A DNA stretch of 64,000 bases from an uncultured Clostridia bacterium. GTDB lineage: Bacteria > Bacillota > Clostridia > Oscillospirales > CAG-382. Position 1 is the stretch's first letter; each line of letters opens with the position of its first letter. A model generated the notes under the pieces. It was not told the origin of the DNA. It saw nothing but the letters and a program-made list of their open reading frames with translations, and searched no databases. Position numbers and translations under genes: made by a program. Below are positions 23,483 to 30,912 of this stretch, in pieces. The stretch is from positions 1-64,000 of the forward strand of contig CAMZED010000001.1 of NCBI GenBank assembly GCA_947305675.1, in the 5' to 3' direction.

Positions 23483-24208
23483 ATGTCTCTTTTTACGATC
23501 GCCGACCTTCATCTTTCCTATACCTCGAATAAACCGATGGATATATTCGGCCCGAAGTGGGCAAACCACGCCGAACGCCTGCGCGCAAACTGGCAGGCGA
23601 AGGTAAAGCCGCGGGACACCGTCGTTATCGGCGGCGACGTTTCGTGGGGGATGCGCATCGACGACGCAAAAGCCGACCTGGCTTTTATCGAATCGCTCAA
23701 CGGCAAAAAAATAATCGTCAAAGGCAACCACGATTTCTGGTGGGCGACGATGAAAAAACTGTATGAATTCCGTGATTCGCTCGGCGCGGAAAGCATCGAC
23801 TTCCTTTTTAACAACGCCTATTACGCCGAAGGATTCATTATTTGCGGAACGCGCGGCTGGTTTCCGGAGGACAATTACAGCCCCGACGACGAAAAAATCG
23901 TGAACCGCGAGGCGGAACGGCTGCGCACCTCGATCTTAAAAGGTCTGGAATTAAAAAAAGAACATCCCGAAAGCGAACTTCTGGTCTTTTTGCATTATCC
24001 TCCGGCATACGGCGGGCTGCAATGCAGACGGATCTGCGAAGTGATAAACGAATACGGCGTTAAAAGGGTCTTTTACGGCCATATACACGGCGCGCAGAAA
24101 TCGCTGCTCGTCCCGCAGACGGCGGGGGCGAACCTTTATCTGACCGCCGGAGACTGGCTTGATTTCGATCCGGCGGAGATAAAACCCTGCCGCTTTATTA
24201 CAGTCTGA
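23483..24208 (+). CDS. Calcineurin-like metallophosphoesterase
   Basis: A 241-residue cytoplasmic protein with the complete dimetal phosphoesterase motifs: IADLHLSY (D-x-H), GGDVSWG (GD), KGNHDFWW (GNHD), FLHYPPAYGG (His) and YGHIHGA (GHxH). It could hydrolyse phosphodiesters or phosphomonoesters; the substrate is unknown. I use the ATG at 23483 preceded by AAAGGAAG; the in-frame ATG at 23402 lacks a ribosome binding site. Confidence 0.88.
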   Translation: MSLFTIADLHLSYTSNKPMDIFGPKWANHAERLRANWQAKVKPRDTVVIGGDVSWGMRIDDAKADLAFIESLNGKKIIVKGNHDFWWATMKKLYEFRDSLGAESIDFLFNNAYYAEGFIICGTRGWFPEDNYSPDDEKIVNREAERLRTSILKGLELKKEHPESELLVFLHYPPAYGGLQCRRICEVINEYGVKRVFYGHIHGAQKSLLVPQTAGANLYLTAGDWLDFDPAEIKPCRFITV

Positions 24209-24284
24209 GCAGAGTGCAGACAAAGCGGCTATTTACGCACCGATACGGCACGAATGACGTAAATTGCCCGAACAAAAAAACGCA

Positions 24285-24318
24285 AAGGGGTACGGATAAA
24301 CCGCCCCTTATCTTTTTG
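24285..24318 (+). terminator. Probable terminator after the metallophosphoesterase gene
   Basis: AAGGGG with inner CGG pairs with CCG and CCCCTT around an ATAAA loop (24285-24309, two-base bulge), then ATCTTTTTG. It precedes the nagA promoter. Confidence 0.55.
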
Positions 24319-24328
24319 CCGAAAGCAC

Positions 24329-24356
24329 TTGATTTTTATTGCCGGTATGCTATAAT
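24329..24356 (+). promoter_or_regulatory. Promoter of nagA
   Basis: TTGATT (24329-24334) and TATAAT (24351-24356), spacer 16 bp, 35 bp before the ATG. Confidence 0.7.
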
Positions 24357-24390
24357 TATAAATGAAATATTATGTTTGGAGCAGTTGAAA

Positions 24391-25530
24391 ATGAAAGCGA
24401 TCATCAACGGAAAAATCATTCTAAGCGACCGGATCGTCGAAGGCGGCGTTTTGCTGTTCTCCGACGTTTTTGAGGGCATAGTCGACAGCGGCAGCATCCC
24501 CGAAGGAGCCGAAGTGATCGACGCCAAAGGCGGCTACGTCGCCCCCGGACTTATCGACCTTCACATCCACGGTTATCTCGGAAAAGACGTTTGCGACGGC
24601 GAAGAGGAAAGCATACGCGTTATATCCAAAGGCCTGCTTGCCAACGGTGTGACGGGATATCTGCCGACGACGATGACCGTCGATATGAAAGTTATCAAAA
24701 AAGCGCTTGAAGTCTGCCGCGCTCTTAAAGACGAGAGCAGAGATTGGGACGGATGCGCCATACTCGGCGTACACGCCGAAGGCCCTTTTATAAGCGAGAA
24801 GAAAAAAGGCGCCCAGGACCCGAAATATATCCTTAAGCCCGACGCGAAGTTTGTTAAAGAATACGCCGATATAATAAAGATAATCACGCTTGCGCCGGAA
24901 GAGGACGAGGATTTCGCCGCCATAAAAGAGATCCGCCGTGATACCGACGTTATCATGTCGATGGGACACACCAGCGCCGATTACGCCACCGCACTCAAAA
25001 GCACCGAGCTCGGCATTCGCCACGTTACGCACCTTTTCAACGCAATGTCTCCGCTTGCGCACAGGGCGCCGGGCGTCGTTACCGCCGCGCTTAACAGCGA
25101 CGTGACCGCCGAACTTATTGTCGACACCTTCCACGTCAATCCCGCTTTTTACGATATGATCTATAAACTCAAGGGCCGCAGGCTCTGCTTTATCACCGAC
25201 TGTCTCCCGGCGGGCGGTCTTCCGTTCGGCGAATATACGCTCGGCGGAACGAAGATCATCTATCGCGATATAGTCTGCCGCCTCGAGGACGGCACCGTCG
25301 CGGGGAGCGTGCTTCACCTTAACAAAGGCGTCTGGAATGTTTATACCAATTCTTCGATCCCGCTGTGGGAATGCGTGAACTGCGCTTCGCTCAACCCGGC
25401 GACAAGGTTGGGTCTGCAGGATAAAAAAGGCTCGATCGAAGTGGGTAAAGACGCCGACGTTATTATAACCGACGGCGAATTTGAAGTTCAAAAAACATTT
25501 ATCGGAGGAAAACTGAAATATGAAGCTTAA
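24391..25530 (+). CDS. nagA: N-acetylglucosamine-6-phosphate deacetylase
   Basis: A 379-residue amidohydrolase that removes the acetyl group from GlcNAc-6-phosphate in amino sugar and cell wall recycling. GLIDLHIHGYLG holds the metal-binding HxH, GVHAEGPFIS the Glu ligand, SMGHTSADY and HVTHLFNAMSPLAHRAPG the His residues, and FITDCLPAGGLP the catalytic Asp. The ATG at 24391 follows GGAG; upstream in-frame codons lie across the promoter. It overlaps the ROK gene by 11 bp. Confidence 0.93.
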   Translation: MKAIINGKIILSDRIVEGGVLLFSDVFEGIVDSGSIPEGAEVIDAKGGYVAPGLIDLHIHGYLGKDVCDGEEESIRVISKGLLANGVTGYLPTTMTVDMKVIKKALEVCRALKDESRDWDGCAILGVHAEGPFISEKKKGAQDPKYILKPDAKFVKEYADIIKIITLAPEEDEDFAAIKEIRRDTDVIMSMGHTSADYATALKSTELGIRHVTHLFNAMSPLAHRAPGVVTAALNSDVTAELIVDTFHVNPAFYDMIYKLKGRRLCFITDCLPAGGLPFGEYTLGGTKIIYRDIVCRLEDGTVAGSVLHLNKGVWNVYTNSSIPLWECVNCASLNPATRLGLQDKKGSIEVGKDADVIITDGEFEVQKTFIGGKLKYEA

Positions 25531-26899
25531 AGTAAACGCAAAACTCGACGAACAGTTTATCCCGCTTGCGCTGGTAGTGCGCGAAATGCGCGAAAAGACC
25601 GAAAAAGACGGTCAGGATCTGGTTATCGGCGTTCAAAGGAACAAAGGCTATATCACCACATATAAAACCCGCATCTTCAAAGACGGGACCGGTCACGACG
25701 AAGAAAATTTTGCATTTGTCGAACGTATGGCAAAGGCCTTGCTCTGGGTTGTCGGCGGATACAAAATAATCATCGCCGGAAGCGAAGTCGTCGGAAACAA
25801 AATAAAACAGGCTTATACCGATGGCGGTCTGCGCGATTTCGACGTTCATTTTATGGAACGCGTTTACGAAAGGCCTTTCGAGGTGGAAGTGCGTCCCCTC
25901 TCCGAAGCGCCCGTCGATTACGAAGCCGCCGCGCCCGTCGGCAGGCATCTTGACGGCTGCCGCATCGGCTTTGACGCCGGCGGAAGCGACCGCAAAGTGA
26001 GCGCAGTTATCGACGGCGAAAGCGTTTATTCCGAAGAAGTCGTCTGGTTCCCCAAAACCAATTCCGATCCGGAATATCACTATCAGGGGATACTCGAGGC
26101 GATGAAGACCGCCGCTTCGCATATGCCGCGCGTCGACGCGATCGGCGTTTCGAGCGCCGGCGTTTATATCGACAACCGCATAATGGTCGCTTCGCTGTTC
26201 CTTAAAGTCAGCGACGAGGATTTTGACAGACGCGTTAAGAATATGTATCTTGACGTTGCAAAAGAACTCGGCGAGAACATTCCCATTGAGGTCGCCAACG
26301 ACGGCGACGTCACCGCGCTTGCCGGCGCGATGGATCTTAACGACGATTCGGTGCTCGGCGTTGCGATGGGCACCTCCGAAGCCGGCGGTTACGTCGATCC
26401 TCAGGGCAACATAACCGGATGGCTCAACGAGCTTGCGTTCGTCCCGGTGGATTACTGCAAAAACGCGATGGTCGACGAATGGTCCGGCGATTATGGCTGC
26501 GGAGTAAAATATTTCTCTCAGGACGGCGTTATAAAACTTGCGCCCGCCGCCGGGATAGAACTTGACGAATCGCTTTCCCCCGCCGAAAAACTCAAAGTGG
26601 TCCAGGGCCTTATGAAGCAAGGCGACGAACGCGCCGCCGCGATCTATGATACGATCGGCGCTTATTTCGGCTATGCGATCGCGTTCTATTCCGAATTTTA
26701 CGACATAAAACACGTCCTCATCATGGGGCGCGTCACCTCCGGAGAAGGCGGAGTCATACTCCTCTCCCGCGCCCAGGAAGTGCTCGATAAAGAATTCCCC
26801 GAGCTTGCAAAGAAGATCCGCCTCCACATCCCGGACGAAAGCTCGCGCAGGGTCGGTCAGTCCGTCGCCGCCGCAAGCCTTCCCGAACTCCGCAAATAA
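25520..26899 (+). CDS. ROK-family sugar kinase-like protein with N-terminal extension
   Basis: A 459-residue protein. About residues 150-450 are a ROK fold: IGFDAGGSDRKV (phosphate-binding DxGG), VANDGDVTALAG with the likely catalytic Asp, and MGTSEAGGYVDPQGNITGW. The CxCGxxGCxE zinc motif common in ROK kinases is missing. The first 150 residues (VVREMREKTEKDGQDLVIGVQRNKGYITTYKTRIF) are an extra domain I do not recognise. Overlap with nagA suggests it acts on an N-acetyl amino sugar, perhaps making the NagA substrate. Confidence 0.78.
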   Translation: MKLKVNAKLDEQFIPLALVVREMREKTEKDGQDLVIGVQRNKGYITTYKTRIFKDGTGHDEENFAFVERMAKALLWVVGGYKIIIAGSEVVGNKIKQAYTDGGLRDFDVHFMERVYERPFEVEVRPLSEAPVDYEAAAPVGRHLDGCRIGFDAGGSDRKVSAVIDGESVYSEEVVWFPKTNSDPEYHYQGILEAMKTAASHMPRVDAIGVSSAGVYIDNRIMVASLFLKVSDEDFDRRVKNMYLDVAKELGENIPIEVANDGDVTALAGAMDLNDDSVLGVAMGTSEAGGYVDPQGNITGWLNELAFVPVDYCKNAMVDEWSGDYGCGVKYFSQDGVIKLAPAAGIELDESLSPAEKLKVVQGLMKQGDERAAAIYDTIGAYFGYAIAFYSEFYDIKHVLIMGRVTSGEGGVILLSRAQEVLDKEFPELAKKIRLHIPDESSRRVGQSVAAASLPELRK

Positions 26900-26920
26900 T
26901 TTGTAAACGACAAAACATAA

Positions 26921-26952
26921 AAAACGTTTGCCTTTTGAGCAAACGTTTTTTA
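26921..26952. terminator. Bidirectional terminator between the ROK and DUF4037 genes
   Basis: A perfect 11-bp stem AAAACGTTTGC / GCAAACGTTTT (26921-26931, 26939-26949) followed by further T. It serves the converging genes on both strands. Confidence 0.85.
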
Positions 26953-26961
26953 TACTTCGCT

Positions 26962-27918
26962 TTATACAGCGCTTTTTACAGTAAGCAATATGTGTTCGTT
27001 GCGAAGACCGGGGTCCGCGATACCGTCGTTGACCGAATAAGCGTGCTTTTCAAGATCGCCGCAGACGGCGCCCGTAAGTCCCTGTTCCTGAAGCTCGCCG
27101 ATTATCATTCCGGCGATATCCTCGATGACAAAGCCTTTTGTTTCGGCGTTTTCGGCGCCGTTGTCGGTGGTGAGCAGATATTCGAACGTTTCGGCAAACT
27201 GCGGGAATTTTTCCAACCCGCGCAAAGCCCTGAAGCTCCATTTGTAATACGGCATATACCTTCGGTTAAGCAGGAAAACGGCATGCATCGCGTGGGTGAC
27301 GAATAGGTTCGCGGCGAGCTGGGCGGCTCCGGTCTCGCCGTGTTTTATGCAGCGCGTATAGTTGTATTGCCCCGCCTGCGCCATCATAAGCAGGCTCCCC
27401 GCCAGTTTCTTTTTGAACACGTCGGAGGGATAATATGCAATCGATCGCCTTATTGCCGAAAAGACGCCGGAATCGTCGCGAAAGATCTCGCCGTTTGTCG
27501 CGGAGGCAAGAAAATGCTCCTCTATTCCCAGCCAATCCCCGAGCGTTTTAAGCCCGTCCGGTCTGCCGGTGAACTTTTTGTAAAAATCACCGATGCGGAT
27601 CACGCCGCGGCGGTTGCCTCCGACCGGGCTTAACCTTTGGCGCTTATAGCCGCGATACTCTTTCGGCAGCGAGGCGTAGGCGCGTTCAAGCCGGAATTCC
27701 GTGCGCGAATCGACTTTGTCCTCGCCGTCGGGGATAAAAAGGCAAAAGCCCGGTTCAAAATCGTGATCGGTCGATATCTCATCGTCAAACCCGAAGCATT
27801 CCGACCCTTCTCCGACCAACCCGCAGGCGATAAAGCCTTCGAGCTCGGGAAAAAGATCTTTTATCATATCCCTGCCGAACTCTTCATAATAACCGCGCGA
27901 TAATTCAAGACCTTTCAT
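26962..27918 (-). CDS. DUF4037 domain nucleotidyltransferase-fold protein
   Basis: A 318-residue soluble protein. LVGEGSECFGFDDEISTDHDFEPGF at residues 34-58 looks like a nucleotidyltransferase-type site (G-S then D-x-D), as in DUF4037 proteins. GDWLGIEEHFLASATNGEIFRDDSGVFSAIR follows in the middle and a helical part after 160. Substrate and activity are unknown. It lies 15 bp after the TPR gene, and the two are probably made together. Confidence 0.82.
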   Translation of the reverse strand: MKGLELSRGYYEEFGRDMIKDLFPELEGFIACGLVGEGSECFGFDDEISTDHDFEPGFCLFIPDGEDKVDSRTEFRLERAYASLPKEYRGYKRQRLSPVGGNRRGVIRIGDFYKKFTGRPDGLKTLGDWLGIEEHFLASATNGEIFRDDSGVFSAIRRSIAYYPSDVFKKKLAGSLLMMAQAGQYNYTRCIKHGETGAAQLAANLFVTHAMHAVFLLNRRYMPYYKWSFRALRGLEKFPQFAETFEYLLTTDNGAENAETKGFVIEDIAGMIIGELQEQGLTGAVCGDLEKHAYSVNDGIADPGLRNEHILLTVKSAV

Positions 27919-27933
27919 AACCGAATTCCCCGA

Positions 27934-28758
27934 TCAGCGGCATTCCGCCGCGCGCTTTTGAAGCTCCTGTGCATATGCGAACCAGCCGTAATATTCAAAA
28001 GTCGGCGCGCATTTGTCGCAATAAAAGGCGTAATACCCTTTTTTCGGCAGCGATTCGGTATCCATAAGCGATTCGGCTCTTTCCAAAAGCGCAGATATCT
28101 CCTCGGCTCCTTCCTCCAGCCCTTTGAGCGCTTCGACCGCGTTCGCCATATTAAGGCAGGTAACAGCCTGTTCAGCCTCGCAATGCTCGCGTTTTTTCAT
28201 TACCCCGATCGCTTTTTCATAGAGATCGAAGGCTTCGTCGAACCGCTTTAAATCGACCAGCGCGAGCGCCATGTTGTTGTAAAGCCCGCCGAGCTTGTAG
28301 TCGTCAACGGGAAGTTTTTCCTCGTAAAGAGTTTTTGCGCGGGCATAAAGTTCCGCCGCGCGTTCGGACATACCGAAAGCCTTGCAGACCGTCGCGGCGT
28401 TTAAAAGAGTCGTCGCCCCGGTGACGGTGCCTTCATAGCCGAAATCCGCGGCGATCTTCAATCCGCGTTCGGCGGCGTCAAGCGCTTTTTCCTTCATCCC
28501 CGCGTTGCGGTAAAGCCCCATCTCCTCGTTCACGATCGAAAGCAAACCGCCGTTGTCGCGCCCGAGTTCCGCCTCCCGCTCCCAATATTTCAAATGCCTT
28601 TCGGCGCCGGAATAATCCTGCTTTGTAAGATATTCGTCGAGTTTTTCGATGATCCTGCGCAAAGGGACCGTTTCGGCAGGCGTTTTTTTGTCGCCGCCGC
28701 TCATATCCAACAGACAGCGCGGCTCTTCATAATCCTCGGGTCTGAGACGTTCGCTCAT
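27934..28758 (-). CDS. Tetratricopeptide repeat protein
   Basis: A 274-residue soluble protein made almost wholly of helix pairs. TPR-like units can be followed from about residue 45 to 240: DYSGAERHLKYWEREAEL, NAGMKEKALDAAERGLKIA, AFGMSERAAELYARAKTLYEE, LKRFDEAFDLYEKAIGVM. The C-terminus YYAFYCDKCAPTFEYYGWFAYAQELQKRAAECR is rich in aromatic and Cys residues. It is probably a scaffold for the DUF4037 enzyme encoded next. It is divergent from the blaI operon. Confidence 0.85.
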   Translation of the reverse strand: MSERLRPEDYEEPRCLLDMSGGDKKTPAETVPLRRIIEKLDEYLTKQDYSGAERHLKYWEREAELGRDNGGLLSIVNEEMGLYRNAGMKEKALDAAERGLKIAADFGYEGTVTGATTLLNAATVCKAFGMSERAAELYARAKTLYEEKLPVDDYKLGGLYNNMALALVDLKRFDEAFDLYEKAIGVMKKREHCEAEQAVTCLNMANAVEALKGLEEGAEEISALLERAESLMDTESLPKKGYYAFYCDKCAPTFEYYGWFAYAQELQKRAAECR

Positions 28759-28873
28759 TTCGTTACCGCCTTTCGCGTTTTTTTATATTCTACAACATTC
28801 TGATCATTAATTCAACAACAATTTATCGCCGCCTGACCGTCAGCGCCCGTTTTAAAATTATTTGAAAAACCTA

Positions 28874-28902
28874 TTGACAAATATTGTCTAACGTGTTAGA
28901 CT
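28874..28902 (+). promoter_or_regulatory. Promoter of the blaI-M56-lipoprotein operon
   Basis: TTGACA (28874-28879) and TAGACT (28897-28902), spacer 17 bp. The first operator covers the spacer and -10, the second covers the start of transcription, so bound repressor would block RNA polymerase. Confidence 0.7.
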
Positions 28903-28916
28903 CTAATGCGTTAGAC
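28886..28916 (+). promoter_or_regulatory. Tandem operators for the BlaI-type repressor
   Basis: GTCTAACGTGTTAGAC (28886-28901) is a perfect 16-bp palindrome, and CTCTAATGCGTTAGAC (28901-28916) is a second copy with three changes, centred 15 bp later. BlaI/MecI dimers bind such paired dyads side by side in their own promoters. Confidence 0.75.
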
Positions 28917-28941
28917 AACATTGCTTTTAAGGAGTATTTTT

Positions 28942-29301
28942 ATGGAAAACACGACTCCCAAAATATTCGAAAGCGAATACCGTTTTTGCCTTATTCTGTG
29001 GGAAAAAGAGCCGGTATCGCGCAGTGAACTCGCCGCCGTCTGCAAAGAAAAACTCGGTTGGTCGCGCACGACGACCTATACCGTAATATCCCGCCTTGCC
29101 GCGCGGGGGGTGCTGACTGCCGAAGCCGGCGCGGTAAGATCGCTTGTTTCAAAAGAAGAAGTCCAGCGCGCGGAAATGGGTGATCTGCTGGAAAAGCGGT
29201 TCGAAGGATCGCTTCCGGCGTTTATCGCCGCGTTCACCAAAGTCGGCAAGATATCCGAACGCGACGCCGAAGAGATAAAAAGGATGCTTGAACAACAATG
29301 A
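28942..29301 (+). CDS. blaI: BlaI/MecI/CopY-family transcriptional repressor
   Basis: A 119-residue winged-helix repressor. ESEYRFCLILWEKEPVSRSELAAVCKEKLGWSRTTTYTVISRLAARGVLTAEAG (residues 9-62) is the DNA-binding half with the family's TTYTVISRL recognition helix; the C-terminal half is the dimer part, usually cut by the partner protease. The ATG at 28942 follows AAGGAG. It overlaps the M56 gene by 4 bp and its promoter carries two operator dyads, so it very likely represses this operon. Confidence 0.92.
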   Translation: MENTTPKIFESEYRFCLILWEKEPVSRSELAAVCKEKLGWSRTTTYTVISRLAARGVLTAEAGAVRSLVSKEEVQRAEMGDLLEKRFEGSLPAFIAAFTKVGKISERDAEEIKRMLEQQ

Positions 29302-30908
29302 TCACACAGATTTTCAACGCGGTTTTGCGTACCGCGCTCACGTCGTCGATGCTTATCGCGGCGGCGGTCGCAATAAGGTTTGCGGTAAGCCGCCGTGCGC
29401 CGAAAAGCGTCGCCTGCCTTATTTGGGCGGTGGTGGCGCTGCGGTTGGCGCTCCCTTTCGAGATCCAAACCGGGCTGAGCGTTGTTCCGCGCCCGGCGGT
29501 CGAAGCCGAAAAGCAATTCAGCGGTTTTGTGTCGGGGGCGGGTACTTTTGAAGCTCCCGCCGAAGCCGCGGCCGCGGCCGAAACCGCGATCCCGGCTTAC
29601 AAAGCGGCGGAGCTCGCCTGCGCGGTGTGGATCGCCGGGGCGGCGGCGCTGCTGATCTACGCCGCGGTCAACGTCTTTCTTATAAGGCGCAAACTCGCCG
29701 AATCGGTCCCTTCGGGCGGGAACGTTCGCAAGTGCGACAGGATATCCTCGCCGTTCGTGTGGGGGCTGTTCAAGCCGAAGATCTATATGCCGTTCGGGCT
29801 CGATCCGAACACCGAATCCTGCGTTTTGCTTCACGAGAAGGCGCATATAAAACGGCTCGACAATATAACTAAACCGCTGTGGTTCGCCGTCTGCGCGGTA
29901 TATTGGTTCGATCCGCTCGTCTGGATCTCTTATATGCTGTTCTGCCACGATATCGAATACGCCTGCGACGAAAGCGTCTGCCGCGGAAAGAGCGACGAAT
30001 TCCGCCGGAATTACGGAAAAGCGCTGTTCGGTTACAGCGGAGCACGGTTCAATATCACGTTCAATCCCGCGGCGTTCGGCGAGCTTGCGGTAAAAAGCCG
30101 CATAAAACGCGCTCTCGGGTTCAAGCGTGCCGGAAAACCCGCGGCTTTCGCCGCCGCGGCGCTTATTGTCGCCGCCGCGATCTGCCTTGCGACCGACCCG
30201 GTCGGTTCGGCGGTGACGGCGGTCGTCCCCGAAGGAGAAGAACCGGTCGGCGCGGTTCAAGGCCCCGCCGAAGCAGACGGGCACCTCACCCCCGAAGACG
30301 TGACCGATTACAACCAGCGGCTTTACGCCGATTCCGGCAAAAAATATATCGTTATACGCCTGCGCGAAGCAAAGGATTTTATCGAAAACGGAACGAACGG
30401 CAAAAAAATAGGTTCGCCGCTTAAGATCTGGCTTTTGAACGGCGGCGGCGAGCGGATCGGATACGTTTATTCCAACACGTCGGGTTACGCGCGGTTCGAA
30501 GTCGGGAACGACTTTTTCGGAGTTTGTTTCGACGGCGATGAAAACTACGAAAAATCGGTGCTTTACAACTATATCAACGCCGAAACGCTCAAATGGAACA
30601 GCGATTGCGTTTTCGACCTGGTGATCGCCGATAAATCGTTCCCCCGCACCGTGGTCAGGGTGACCGATCCGAACGGCGCCCCGGTAAGCGGAGCCGACGT
30701 TCGCATAAGCGTGCGCGGCGACAGATACCTTTACGCGCCGGTCTACCGCACCGGAAGCGACGGAGTCGCGGTGCTCCCCCCGGCGGTCACCGCGCTTAAA
30801 TACAACTTTGACCGGCCGGAGATCACGGTGAAACTGTACGGCTATACGGTTACAAGGGCGGAAGTCGATTTTTACCGTGAAGAATATGAAATTCAATTGG
30901 AGTGGTGA
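29298..30908 (+). CDS. BlaR1-like M56 membrane metallopeptidase with beta-sandwich C-terminal region
   Basis: A 536-residue membrane protein. Residues 1-300 form a BlaR1/MecR1-type M56 protease: membrane segments near 15-60 and 105-130, the zinc motif HEKAH at 179-183, and CHDIEYACDE near 215-225 with the third ligand; a last membrane segment lies near 283-300. The usual penicillin-binding sensor domain is absent. Instead the outer part (310-536) includes TVVRVTDPNGAPVSGADVRISV, typical of a carboxypeptidase-regulatory-like beta-sandwich. It probably senses an outside signal other than a beta-lactam and cleaves the BlaI protein. Confidence 0.87.
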   Translation: MITQIFNAVLRTALTSSMLIAAAVAIRFAVSRRAPKSVACLIWAVVALRLALPFEIQTGLSVVPRPAVEAEKQFSGFVSGAGTFEAPAEAAAAAETAIPAYKAAELACAVWIAGAAALLIYAAVNVFLIRRKLAESVPSGGNVRKCDRISSPFVWGLFKPKIYMPFGLDPNTESCVLLHEKAHIKRLDNITKPLWFAVCAVYWFDPLVWISYMLFCHDIEYACDESVCRGKSDEFRRNYGKALFGYSGARFNITFNPAAFGELAVKSRIKRALGFKRAGKPAAFAAAALIVAAAICLATDPVGSAVTAVVPEGEEPVGAVQGPAEADGHLTPEDVTDYNQRLYADSGKKYIVIRLREAKDFIENGTNGKKIGSPLKIWLLNGGGERIGYVYSNTSGYARFEVGNDFFGVCFDGDENYEKSVLYNYINAETLKWNSDCVFDLVIADKSFPRTVVRVTDPNGAPVSGADVRISVRGDRYLYAPVYRTGSDGVAVLPPAVTALKYNFDRPEITVKLYGYTVTRAEVDFYREEYEIQLEW

Positions 30909-30912
30909 CAAA

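Noticed and set aside
29298..30908. Beta-lactam resistance sensor BlaR1
   Set aside because: No penicillin-binding sensor domain and no beta-lactamase gene nearby; only the M56 part and the BlaI partner are shared.
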